NCBI GenBank assembly: GCA_002428985.1
Contig: DIYL01000029.1
Span: 62,001 to 126,000, forward strand
DNA length: 64,000 bases
Reading direction: 5' to 3'
Source: Anaerolineales bacterium UBA6055
GTDB taxonomy: Bacteria; Chloroflexota; Anaerolineae; Aggregatilineales; Phototrophicaceae
A model generated the notes under the pieces. The model saw only the letters and a program-made list of their open reading frames with translations, had not been told where the DNA came from and did not search any database. The position numbers were made by a program, and so were the translations under genes. Each line of letters begins with the position of its first letter. Position 1 is the stretch's first letter. Positions 25,763 through 34,082 of the stretch are shown here, piece by piece.

Positions 25763-26887
25763 ATGACAAACGACGATCATAAAGCAAAAGACAAGCCAAA
25801 GTCTGCAATCATACATAACGAGCATACTGACGACTTGAAATCTGCAATTACGCTTCAAAATAAAATAGACATCCAATTCATGCAGGATGGTAAACAGCAA
25901 CAGCCAATGGCAGGCTTTGACAATAAATTTAGCGATTTTGTCGATTACATCATTCGTATTACGCATGAAATATGGGAAGAAAAAGCCATTGGCAAGCTTT
26001 ATGATTACTATGCCAACACCATCAATATTCATACCTCAAGTGGCACTATCTATGGGCGCGAAGCAGTACTTGCTGCATCAATCGAAGCGATGGCAGCTTA
26101 TCCTGACCGTCGCTTGTATGGAGACGAGGTCATATGGGGTGGCAATGATGTTGAAGGGTTGTACTCCTCACATCGGCTAACCCATGCCGGAACCAATCGT
26201 GGTTGGACATCATATGGTCCACCAACCAACAATCGCGTGAGTTATAAAGCTATTGCGGATTGTCTTGCCGTCAACAATATGATTGTAGAAGAATGGCTCG
26301 TCCGCGATGAACTGTCATTGGTATTGCAACTTGGATTAGACCCAGTGGCTACTGCCAAGAAAATGGCAAAGAAAGATAAAGATTCGGGACTCAAATTACA
26401 AATTGCAGGCGATGTTGAACGTGGACGTGGACAACTACCCCCACCTAAATTCCCTGAGCCGACATCGGACGAATTCGATCCGGAATTCTTCATCAAACAC
26501 ATGATCCACGAAATCTGGAATTGGCGATTACTCAACAAGGCGCATGATTTCTACAATCCAAGCTTTGTATTTGAAGGACCTACCCAACGCAAACTACAAG
26601 GTATCAACGACTTTCAGACTTATATTTTATCGTTGTTATCGCCCTTCCCTGATTTAGCTGTAACAGCTGATCACTTTTGCCATGTTGGAGATAAACTTAA
26701 GGGCTATCGCACAGCAACACGCTGGACAATGCGAGGTACACATACAGGCTATGGCATGTATGGTGAGCCAACAGGCAAACCTATACGCATTATGGGTGTG
26801 AGTCATCACCTCGTTAAGAATGGACAAATCCAACAAGAATGGACATTGTTTGACGAATTCGCACTCTTAAAGCAAATTTACGCTTAA
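25763..26887 (+). CDS. Two-domain NTF2/SnoaL-like protein
   Basis: 374 residues with about 50 polar residues first, then two SnoaL-like (NTF2 superfamily) alpha+beta barrels, roughly 55-195 and 240-370. Each starts with a helix (IIRITHEIWEEKAIGKLYDYY; MIHEIWNWRLLNKAHDFY) and has the pattern Y/F-G-R-E-A, YP-D, and EEWLVRDE or QQEWTLFDEF near its end. Such domains act as cyclases, isomerases, dehydratases or binding modules for small hydrophobic or sugar-like ligands. Directly behind a LacI operator, so inducible. It is more distant from the five similar proteins downstream than those are from each other. Confidence 0.75.
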   Translation: MTNDDHKAKDKPKSAIIHNEHTDDLKSAITLQNKIDIQFMQDGKQQQPMAGFDNKFSDFVDYIIRITHEIWEEKAIGKLYDYYANTINIHTSSGTIYGREAVLAASIEAMAAYPDRRLYGDEVIWGGNDVEGLYSSHRLTHAGTNRGWTSYGPPTNNRVSYKAIADCLAVNNMIVEEWLVRDELSLVLQLGLDPVATAKKMAKKDKDSGLKLQIAGDVERGRGQLPPPKFPEPTSDEFDPEFFIKHMIHEIWNWRLLNKAHDFYNPSFVFEGPTQRKLQGINDFQTYILSLLSPFPDLAVTADHFCHVGDKLKGYRTATRWTMRGTHTGYGMYGEPTGKPIRIMGVSHHLVKNGQIQQEWTLFDEFALLKQIYA

Positions 26888-26934
26888 CTGCTAGCAGAAA
26901 TTATAAGTCCGGCAGTTATTTACTTAATTTTGGT

Positions 26935-26968
26935 AAAGATGGTGACACCTAATCCCAGGTGCATCTTT
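26935..26968 (+). terminator. Hairpin after the first NTF2-like gene
   Basis: Bulged stem: AAAGATG/CATCTTT outer arm and CACCT/AGGTG inner arm around AATCCC. No long T tract. It probably limits read-through into the binding-protein gene. Confidence 0.45.
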
Positions 26969-27006
26969 AGAAATTCAAAAGTTTTATAGATAGATAGGAG
27001 TTCATA

Positions 27007-28296
27007 ATGAAAAAATTTCTACTTGTACTAGCAACCCTGCTACTCATCATTGTCCCAGTTGGTGCAGACGGTCATGAGGGTCACTGCGCGATAGAAGCTC
27101 CCGCCGAAGCAACCGAACTTAACATGATCGGCTGGTCATTCCCCATCACAGACTTCTATGCAGAAGAACTTGCGGAATGCAACGAAGTTGAAAATCTCAC
27201 AGTAAATACCCAGTTGTTGGCGAGTGCGGATGCACAAGAGCAAGTACGCCTTGCACTTTCCACTGGTGGAGATTCCCCTTACGACATCGTGCACTTTGCT
27301 AATTCTGGTGTTGCAGAATGGGGTGGTGCTGGATGGTTACTACCACTCAACGATTTGATTGATCAATACAGCGAAGAATATAACTTAGACGATATTCCAG
27401 CAGCTGCTTGGGATGCAGTCACCATTGATGGTCAAATCTATGGTGTCCCCATTGTTGGTAACACATTGCACTTTATCTACCGTACTGACATCTATGAAGA
27501 ACTCGGACTAGAAGTCCCAGAAACTTACGACGATGTCATTGCAAACTGTGAAGCTATTGGTCTCGATAACATGGACTACGATTCACCGTTTACCATTAAC
27601 CTCTCCGCAGGTTGGGCATGGGAAATCGAATTCTTCCAATTCCTACGCGCTTACGGTGGTGACTTCCTGAACGAAGACCTCACACCAGCATTCAACAGCG
27701 AAGCGGGTCTACAAGCAGCAGAGCTTATCCTTGATGTCGCAAACGCATGTATGGGTGACTTCGGTTATTCCTTCGACCTCAACGACCAAGAAGTTGCAAT
27801 GCAATTGGGTACACTTCCTTCAACCAACATGTGGGCAAGCCGTGCTGCTAACATGAGTGATCCAGAACGTACCGACCTTGGTGACGTTATTGGTTATGCA
27901 CCTGCTCCACGCGTTTCAGAAGATAGCCCACGCGCAGGATCTGCATGGAACGACTTCTACGGTATCCCTGCAACCGTCACAAATGACCCAGAATTGATCT
28001 TCCAACTTATTATGCAAGCTGCAGATGAAGAAAGCCAATCAGAAGCTGCTGCAGTTGGTATGACAACCCGTTTAGCAGTTGCTGGTAACGGTGGTCCATA
28101 TCTTGAAGCTGCAAGCGTCACAGTTGCTGAAGGTATTGGTAGCTACGATAAACACCCAGCAATTGGTATTGTTCGTGCAAAACTTGGTGAATTCTTGCCA
28201 CTTATCGGTACTGGTGACTTGAGCCCACAAGAAGCATTGGATCAAGCAGCAGAAGCATATCTAGAAGAAGCAACAGCACAGGGTTATATCGAATAA
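27007..28296 (+). CDS. Sugar ABC transporter substrate-binding protein
   Basis: 429-residue exported binding protein of the solute-binding family 1. The signal peptide is MKKFLLVLATLLLIIVPVGA. The body has ELNMIGWSFPITDFYAEEL, DSPYDIVHFANSG, the hinge segment GQIYGVPIVGNTLHFIYRTDIYEELGLEVP and a Trp-rich sugar site. The codons are rich in C-ending forms, which suggests high expression. AGGAG is 8 bases before the ATG. It is followed by a stable hairpin and two permease genes. The ligand is unknown; the neighbouring GMC oxidoreductase and NTF2-like proteins suggest a glycoside or sugar-like compound. Confidence 0.9.
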   Translation: MKKFLLVLATLLLIIVPVGADGHEGHCAIEAPAEATELNMIGWSFPITDFYAEELAECNEVENLTVNTQLLASADAQEQVRLALSTGGDSPYDIVHFANSGVAEWGGAGWLLPLNDLIDQYSEEYNLDDIPAAAWDAVTIDGQIYGVPIVGNTLHFIYRTDIYEELGLEVPETYDDVIANCEAIGLDNMDYDSPFTINLSAGWAWEIEFFQFLRAYGGDFLNEDLTPAFNSEAGLQAAELILDVANACMGDFGYSFDLNDQEVAMQLGTLPSTNMWASRAANMSDPERTDLGDVIGYAPAPRVSEDSPRAGSAWNDFYGIPATVTNDPELIFQLIMQAADEESQSEAAAVGMTTRLAVAGNGGPYLEAASVTVAEGIGSYDKHPAIGIVRAKLGEFLPLIGTGDLSPQEALDQAAEAYLEEATAQGYIE

Positions 28297-28321
28297 GATA
28301 GATTCTGTTTAGTTAACACGT

Positions 28322-28347
28322 ACAGGAAGTACATATGTGCTTCCTGT
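28322..28347 (+). terminator. Hairpin between binding-protein and permease genes
   Basis: ACAGGAAG/CTTCCTGT perfect 8-bp stem that can extend three pairs into the loop (TACATATGTG). No T tract follows, so partial termination or 3' stabilisation of the binding-protein message is likely. Confidence 0.6.
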
Positions 28348-28388
28348 CCCCGCTCACATTTAGCTCAAATATAATTTAGGAAAATACT

Positions 28389-29255
28389 ATGAAACGCGAT
28401 ACATTCCTAGCTTTTGCGTCCCCGAGTATGGTTATTATGACGACGTTGATGCTCATCCCATTATTGATGGCAATCTACCTTGGCATGACACGTTTGAACT
28501 TTCAGAATGTCACAAGTCCCGAATTTATTGGTATCGCAAATTATATTAACGTATTAGAAGATCCGCAGTTCTGGCGTTCATTTACGTTTACAGCAATCTA
28601 CATTGTCATCACAGTCCCTTCGGTATTGTTTGTCGGATTTGTCATGGCATTGATTCTCGATCAGGTTTCGGTCTTTACCCGAGGCATTTACCTATCCATA
28701 TTCCTCTTACCCTTTATTATCGTGCCGATCGTTGGGTCGTTGATGGTCAAACAACTGTTTGAGGCATCCGGTCCTCTGACATACTTATATCAGGAAATAT
28801 TCAATACCCGCTTCCGACCGACGGAATTCTCTGTGAAATTAACAATTATCTTGTACGGGATCTGGTACATCAGCCCTTTCACGCTAGTTGTTTATTTCGC
28901 AGGTCTCCAGACATTACCAAAAGATCTGATTGAAGCGGCTTCTATTGATGGTGCATCTTGGCACGAAAAAATTCGTTATATTGTGATTCCACATGTTAAT
29001 TCGCTAACAATCTTTATTTTGCTGTTTACGATTATGGATACGTATCGTGTGTTTGACAGCGTATTTGTTTTGAGTGACCAACTTAACCCGATTTATCGCG
29101 CAAATTCGATTATGACGTATACCTTTCAGCAGGCAACATTAGTACAAAATCTGGGTAAAGCCAACGCAATGGCAATTATTACGGTGATTGGTATTTTGTT
29201 TGTATTAATTCCGAACTTGTATGTCTCGTACAAAGAACAGATTGCGGAGCGTTAA
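28389..29255 (+). CDS. Sugar ABC transporter permease (MalF/UgpA type)
   Basis: 288-residue inner membrane permease with six membrane segments and the EAA loop IEAASIDGASWHEKIRYIVIPHV. AGGAAAA precedes the ATG. Two bases separate its stop from the next permease gene, so both are translated together. Confidence 0.9.
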   Translation: MKRDTFLAFASPSMVIMTTLMLIPLLMAIYLGMTRLNFQNVTSPEFIGIANYINVLEDPQFWRSFTFTAIYIVITVPSVLFVGFVMALILDQVSVFTRGIYLSIFLLPFIIVPIVGSLMVKQLFEASGPLTYLYQEIFNTRFRPTEFSVKLTIILYGIWYISPFTLVVYFAGLQTLPKDLIEAASIDGASWHEKIRYIVIPHVNSLTIFILLFTIMDTYRVFDSVFVLSDQLNPIYRANSIMTYTFQQATLVQNLGKANAMAIITVIGILFVLIPNLYVSYKEQIAER

Positions 29256-29257
29256 TC

Positions 29258-30268
29258 ATGGATAGAGTAAGAAACCCTTTTGCACGCGTCGCTATTCATA
29301 CCGTTCTGATTTTCTTTGCAATCTATAGTGCGTTCCCTTTTGTGTGGACAACCTTGCAATCGTTCAAATCATTCCGTGATGCAAATTCACGTACACCGTT
29401 GTTCTGGGGATTTGAACCCACATGGGAAAATTACCAAGAAGTGTGGTTGCGCTCAATCCCTGAAGAAGGTGGCGCTATGCTTGCATTCTTCTTATTGTTG
29501 GCAGTCGTCTTGCTTGTCTGTGCTTTGATTTTCGCGAATTATATTCCGTTACCAAATCCAGCCATTTACGCTGCTGTTGGCATTGGTTTCATTGTTCTGC
29601 TTTGGGCAATCCCACAACTTGCTGATGTTTCGCAGTTTTATGATTACTTCATCAATACGTTAATCGTCACAGTGGGAACTATCGTTGTATCTATAAGTAT
29701 TGGATGTCTCGCCGGATACGGGCTCGCGCGTTATGCAGGGATGATAGCTGTCATCATTTTGATCTCTGCCCTTGCCTTCCGTGCATTACCGCGTCTCGCA
29801 TTCATTCTGCCTTACTTCTACATTGGATCAGTCACAGGGCTGACTGACACACATTTTCTCGTCATCATCACACTTGTTGCAGTCAATCAACCGTTCACAA
29901 TCTGGATGCTGCGTAGTTTCTTCATGGAAGTTCCAAAAGAGCTAGAAGAATCGGCTATGGTTGATGGCGCAAGCCGGCTCGTGTCCTTTGTCCGTGTCAT
30001 CGTTCCAATTGTATGGCCAGGTATCATCTCGACTGCCCTATTCTCCTTATTATTGGCATACAATGAGTTCCTATTGGTCAGATTATTGACCCAATCCAAT
30101 TGGACACTGCCTGTTGCGATCTCTCGTTTCACTGGTGGTGAAGATCCACGCCACTTGACATTGGCGGCGGCATCAGCTGTATCAGCAACAATTCCAATTA
30201 TGGTTGTTATTCTTTTCTTCCAGAAAAACTTAGTTAAAGGTCTGACAGCAGGCGCAGTCAAAGGTTAA
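29258..30268 (+). CDS. Sugar ABC transporter permease (MalG/UgpE type) with extra membrane segments
   Basis: 336 residues, about 50 longer than the usual 280. The extra part lies near residues 68-115 and adds two hydrophobic segments (AFFLLLAVVLLVCALIFA; IYAAVGIGFIVLLWAIP) between the first membrane helix and the conserved core. The core has FINTLIVTVGTIVVSISIGCLAGYGLARY-type sequence and the EAA loop EESAMVDGASRLVSFVRVIVP. No ATPase gene follows. Confidence 0.88.
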   Translation: MDRVRNPFARVAIHTVLIFFAIYSAFPFVWTTLQSFKSFRDANSRTPLFWGFEPTWENYQEVWLRSIPEEGGAMLAFFLLLAVVLLVCALIFANYIPLPNPAIYAAVGIGFIVLLWAIPQLADVSQFYDYFINTLIVTVGTIVVSISIGCLAGYGLARYAGMIAVIILISALAFRALPRLAFILPYFYIGSVTGLTDTHFLVIITLVAVNQPFTIWMLRSFFMEVPKELEESAMVDGASRLVSFVRVIVPIVWPGIISTALFSLLLAYNEFLLVRLLTQSNWTLPVAISRFTGGEDPRHLTLAAASAVSATIPIMVVILFFQKNLVKGLTAGAVKG

Positions 30269-30298
30269 CCTACAAGAAAATCAGGATCAAACAACACT

Positions 30299-30329
30299 AT
30301 GGCGGACGGACAGAATGTTCGCCCGTCAT
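30299..30329 (+). terminator. Hairpin after the sugar importer genes
   Basis: A 13-base arm ATGGCGGACGGAC pairs with GTTCGCCCGTCAT, with two G-T pairs and one A-C mismatch, around the loop AGAAT. It has no T tract. It separates the importer from the NTF2-like gene run. Confidence 0.5.
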
Positions 30330-30352
30330 ATAAACATTCTAAATACAGCGTC

Positions 30353-30368
30353 GTAAGGTATACCTTAC
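30353..30368. promoter_or_regulatory. Perfect 16-bp palindrome upstream of the NTF2-like gene run
   Basis: GTAAGGTATACCTTAC is fully self-complementary and lies 19 bases before the ATG at 30388. It is unlike the LacI-type sites nearby, so a different regulator or an RNA hairpin at the translation start is possible. Confidence 0.55.
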
Positions 30369-30387
30369 CTCTACAAAGTGGGGATAA

Positions 30388-31416
30388 ATGTCAAATCGAC
30401 ACACACAGCATAAACATTTAGTAATGGGCTTTTGGGAAAGTCTCTCTATGCTAAAAGATCCGGCGTTGCAGGACGTCGCTAAGTACCTGTCTGATGATTT
30501 AGTGTATTATGGCTTCTATCCAATCAAGAAATTGACAGATGCAAACACCTACCTTGCTAATGTATTGAAACCGCTAGCCGATGCATTTCCTGATTTAATG
30601 CATCGTCCATATGTGTTGATCGGTAACACCTTTGAAGGGCGCGATTGGGTCGCTAATACAGGTGAGTTTATCGGCACATTTGTAAATGACTGGCTCGGTA
30701 TTCCTGCAAATGGGCAGACCGTCAAATTCAGATATGGTGAATTCTTACGCTTCAACACAGATAAAAAGATAGATGAAATCCGTATGATAGTCGATCTGCC
30801 CGATCTAATTCGACAGGTTGACGATCCAGTTCTACCTCCCAACAATGCGCGCGACGTTTGGATACCTGGGCCATTAGCAGGAGACGGAATCCGACTTGGT
30901 GAGGAAGATTCACCTGAATCATCCAAGACGTTAGAGCTTGTTGAAAGCATGATCTTCGGTGGGCTCAACAAATTTGACGGTGATCAAGAAAGTCAAGGGC
31001 TTGAGCGATATTGGCATACAGATATGGTGTGGCACGGTCCATTAGGCATGGGATCGGCATATGGTATGGACGAGTTCAAAAAAGATGCACAAGGTCCAAG
31101 TGTGAATGCGTTCCCAGATCGTAAAGGTGTAGGGCATCAAGCCCGCATAGCCGACGGACTATATGCAGCCTCAACAGGTTGGCCCTCTTTGGTCGGCACC
31201 AACAAACGATCAATATTTGGCTTTGAGCCAATTCATAAGCGAATTGGCTGGGATATTATGGACTTCTGGCGTCGAGATGGTAATAAATTACGTGAAAACT
31301 GGGTTCTGGTTGACATCTTAGATTTTGCCCATCAATGTGGCACATCGCCCTACCCACCGTTGAAAGATTATGAAATTGGCGTGATAGAACGTGATTTATC
31401 CCACTACGATATATAA
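30388..31416 (+). CDS. Two-domain NTF2/SnoaL-like protein
   Basis: 342 residues in two SnoaL-like domains (about 10-150 and 180-325) joined by a linker with LPPNNARD. The N-domain has FPDLMHRPYVLIG, GTFVNDWLGIPANG and the C-domain has MVWHGPLGMGS, NAFPDR, AASTGWPS, MDFWRRDGNKLRENWVLVDIL. The C-domain pattern (W-x-G-P-x-G-x-G, A-F-P-D, D-F-W-R, E-N-W-V-L-V-D) recurs in all the following family members, so they are local duplicates. Function unknown; the fold hosts cyclases, isomerases and lyases. GTGGGGA ribosome binding site. Confidence 0.75.
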   Translation: MSNRHTQHKHLVMGFWESLSMLKDPALQDVAKYLSDDLVYYGFYPIKKLTDANTYLANVLKPLADAFPDLMHRPYVLIGNTFEGRDWVANTGEFIGTFVNDWLGIPANGQTVKFRYGEFLRFNTDKKIDEIRMIVDLPDLIRQVDDPVLPPNNARDVWIPGPLAGDGIRLGEEDSPESSKTLELVESMIFGGLNKFDGDQESQGLERYWHTDMVWHGPLGMGSAYGMDEFKKDAQGPSVNAFPDRKGVGHQARIADGLYAASTGWPSLVGTNKRSIFGFEPIHKRIGWDIMDFWRRDGNKLRENWVLVDILDFAHQCGTSPYPPLKDYEIGVIERDLSHYDI

Positions 31417-31484
31417 ATTTCGATAGACGATGTATTCCTTTATCTCTGTATTGGTATGAAAGCTATAATGACTAGGATTTGAAT

Positions 31485-31985
31485 ATGAGCGATAAAGCAC
31501 AAAAAAACAAACAACTCGTTGACGATATGTACGGTGGACTGAACGAAAACAAACTCGGATTGATGCAAGATTATTGGTTCGAGGATATGGTGTGGGATGG
31601 TCCCGCTGGCATCGGCACGATGAATGGGATCGACCAATTTGAGAACGATTATCGCGATCCATTCATCAATGCATTTCCTGATAAAAACGCTGAAGATATT
31701 GTTCGCATTGCTGAAGGTGATTGGGTTGCAGGGACAGGCTTTCAGACGACCACATTTGCACAAGATTGGCTCGGTATACCCGCCACTAACAAACCGATAA
31801 AAATGCGTTATATGGATTTCTGGCGCATCGAAGAACGTGATGGTGAGCGCAAGTTGGCAGAAAATCTAGTACTAATTGACATACTCGGCGTACTTGAGCA
31901 AGCTGGTTATGATGTAAACAACGTATTGAAGTTTGTCGGCTCGAAGCCCCCAGAATTTTTTGACGATATTGAAACAACAGAGTAA
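31485..31985 (+). CDS. Single-domain NTF2/SnoaL-like protein
   Basis: 166 residues, matching only the C-terminal domain of its neighbours: MVWDGPAGIGT, NAFPDKN, GTGFQ, QDWLGIPATN, MDFWRIEE, LAENLVLIDIL. It could be the ancestral single-domain form or a half gene from a duplication. Start at the second Met (ATG 9 bases after AGGATT); the in-frame TTG two codons earlier is less likely. Only three bases separate its stop from the next gene. Confidence 0.75.
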   Translation: MSDKAQKNKQLVDDMYGGLNENKLGLMQDYWFEDMVWDGPAGIGTMNGIDQFENDYRDPFINAFPDKNAEDIVRIAEGDWVAGTGFQTTTFAQDWLGIPATNKPIKMRYMDFWRIEERDGERKLAENLVLIDILGVLEQAGYDVNNVLKFVGSKPPEFFDDIETTE

Positions 31986-31988
31986 AAC

Positions 31989-33014
31989 ATGACTAGCAAA
32001 ATCACACAAGCAAACAAGCAAACAGTATGGAAATTCTGGAATGAACTTGAATCTGCTGAGACAAGTCAGATCACAACGGTCATCCAGAAATATGTATCAG
32101 ATGATATTGTCTGGATAGGACCATCTCCCATCAATCGACTTGAAGGTGCTCAAGAAATTTATGAAAAATTCTGGGAGCCTTTACTTAGCGCATTTTCGGA
32201 TCTAAAGCGTGATAGCTTCATCTTCTTTGGCGGTCCATCAAACGGCAAGAAGGATGGTTCTGAAGATGGTCAAGAATGGGTTGGTGGCTTAGGGTATTTC
32301 AACGGCACGTTTGAGAATGATTGGTTGACTATTCCAGCAAGTGGCAAGGCTACGCAGATCCGCTGGAGTGAATTCTGTCGATTAGAAGAAGGCAAAATTA
32401 AAGAAATCCATATTTTGCTCGACGTACCAGATGTGATGCGTCAAGCTGGCTACCCTGTTCTACCACCGGATAAGGGTGCGATTGGTGTCTGGAATCCACC
32501 AAATGCTAGAGATGGTGTGTTATTAGATGAGCAAGATGACAGCGAATCGTTAGAGAGCATGCAACTTATCCGAGCCATGATTTATGACGGACTCAATAGT
32601 TTTGACCAAGATGAGCTGAAAAGCATGGGCATGGCAGACTTCTTCCGCGACGATCTGCAATGGTATGGACCCTCTGGCATCGGTACATGTCTGAGTTTGA
32701 GGGAATTCGAGGATTTACATCAAAAGCCATGGTTAGTTGCCTTTCCGGATAGGCAAGTCCAAGATCTAGACAGCTTAATAACGGAAGGACGTTATATGGG
32801 AGGTACTGGCTGGGCAGGTGTTATTGCAACACACTCGGGTCCGTATCTAGACACACCAGCCTCCAACAATACAGTTCGGATTGATGGTATTGACATCTGG
32901 GCGCGCGAAGGCAATCAACTAACCGAGAACTGGGTATTTGTCGATATGATTGCATTGTTTGATCAATTTGGTGTCGACTTATTTGCCCGCATGCACAATC
33001 GAATCAATTCATAA
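31989..33014 (+). CDS. Two-domain NTF2/SnoaL-like protein
   Basis: 341 residues with the two-domain plan of its neighbours. N-domain: DDIVWIGPSPINRLEG, GTFENDWLTIPASG, RWSEFCRLEEGKIKEIHILLDVPDVMRQAGYPVLPPD. C-domain: LQWYGPSGIGT, VAFPDRQ, GGTGWAG, GIDIWAREGNQLTENWVFVDM. In the N-domain a Gly-rich loop (GGPSNGKKDGSEDG) is inserted. The small intergenic spaces put it in one transcript with the genes on either side. Confidence 0.75.
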   Translation: MTSKITQANKQTVWKFWNELESAETSQITTVIQKYVSDDIVWIGPSPINRLEGAQEIYEKFWEPLLSAFSDLKRDSFIFFGGPSNGKKDGSEDGQEWVGGLGYFNGTFENDWLTIPASGKATQIRWSEFCRLEEGKIKEIHILLDVPDVMRQAGYPVLPPDKGAIGVWNPPNARDGVLLDEQDDSESLESMQLIRAMIYDGLNSFDQDELKSMGMADFFRDDLQWYGPSGIGTCLSLREFEDLHQKPWLVAFPDRQVQDLDSLITEGRYMGGTGWAGVIATHSGPYLDTPASNNTVRIDGIDIWAREGNQLTENWVFVDMIALFDQFGVDLFARMHNRINS

Positions 33015-33045
33015 AATAAACATTATTACAGCTTAGGGTGATACA

Positions 33046-34074
33046 ATGTCGGACTCAGTCCACAATCAAAATAAACAACTTGTCAACATATTACGCGCTA
33101 TGCTCTACGACATTGAGCCTGACAAATTGCGCGATCAACTGAAAGAGGTCTTTACACCTGATGCAAAAATCCAGCTGAGTTTCCCGTTTGAGACACTCGA
33201 TGGACCGGAGGCATTTTTTGAGAAGGCATATGTCCCCCTGTTAAATGCCATTCCCGATCTTGAACGCCGTGACTTCATCATAATGGCTGGTCATGCCAGC
33301 GGTGCAAATCTTGTGGGTTGCGCAGGACATTATACAGGTGTATTTGAGCAACCGTGGCTTGATATACCCGCTACACGCCACCTTATCTTCATGCGTTACC
33401 ATGAATTCTTCATTATCGAGGATAACAAAATTATCGAAATGCAAGCGATATGGGATATCCCGCAAGTGATGATGCAAGCCAACGCATGGCCAATGACGCC
33501 GAGTCTGGGTATCGAAGTCGTCGTGCCAGCCCCAGCAACTAACGATGGCATTATCACCGCGCCTTACGATCAAGCGAAAGCGGATGCCAGCCAACAACTT
33601 GTCGTAGATATGATTAACTCTCTCCAAAAATCGAGTGAAGGTCATGACAAGATGCAACTCGACAAATACTGGCATCCCAAGATGATGTGGTACGGTCCGG
33701 CTGGTATTGGATCAATGCGTCGCATATCAGGATTCCGCAACTGGCATCAAATCCCATTTCTCAAAGCTATGCCTGATCGAGGATTAAGTGATGATCCAAG
33801 CTACTTCTTTGCAGATAGCGATTATGTTGGGTTTACAGCGTGGCCTGCCGCAATGACCCTAACCCTAAGTGATGATGGATGGCTTGGTATCCCACCTGTC
33901 AACAAAACTATGACGATGCGGAGTCTTGACTTTTGGCGCTGTGAAAATGGGTTAATTCGTGAAAATTGGGTGCTGGTTGATCTACTAGAGACATATCATT
34001 TGTTGGGTGTTGATGTGTTTGAGCGGATGCGTGAAGTGACAATCGCACGACAACCACGCCCTCTATGGGATTAG
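33046..34074 (+). CDS. Two-domain NTF2/SnoaL-like protein
   Basis: 342 residues. N-domain: GVFEQPWLDIPATRH, MRYHEFFIIEDNKIIEMQAIWDIPQVMMQANAWPM. C-domain: MMWYGPAGIGSMRR, KAMPDRG, GFTAWPAAM, DGWLGIPPVN, RSLDFWRCENGLIRENWVLVDLL. AGGGTGATACA precedes the ATG. It ends nine bases before the GMC oxidoreductase start, so the two products are made together. Confidence 0.75.
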   Translation: MSDSVHNQNKQLVNILRAMLYDIEPDKLRDQLKEVFTPDAKIQLSFPFETLDGPEAFFEKAYVPLLNAIPDLERRDFIIMAGHASGANLVGCAGHYTGVFEQPWLDIPATRHLIFMRYHEFFIIEDNKIIEMQAIWDIPQVMMQANAWPMTPSLGIEVVVPAPATNDGIITAPYDQAKADASQQLVVDMINSLQKSSEGHDKMQLDKYWHPKMMWYGPAGIGSMRRISGFRNWHQIPFLKAMPDRGLSDDPSYFFADSDYVGFTAWPAAMTLTLSDDGWLGIPPVNKTMTMRSLDFWRCENGLIRENWVLVDLLETYHLLGVDVFERMREVTIARQPRPLWD

Positions 34075-34082
34075 AGGGAATA

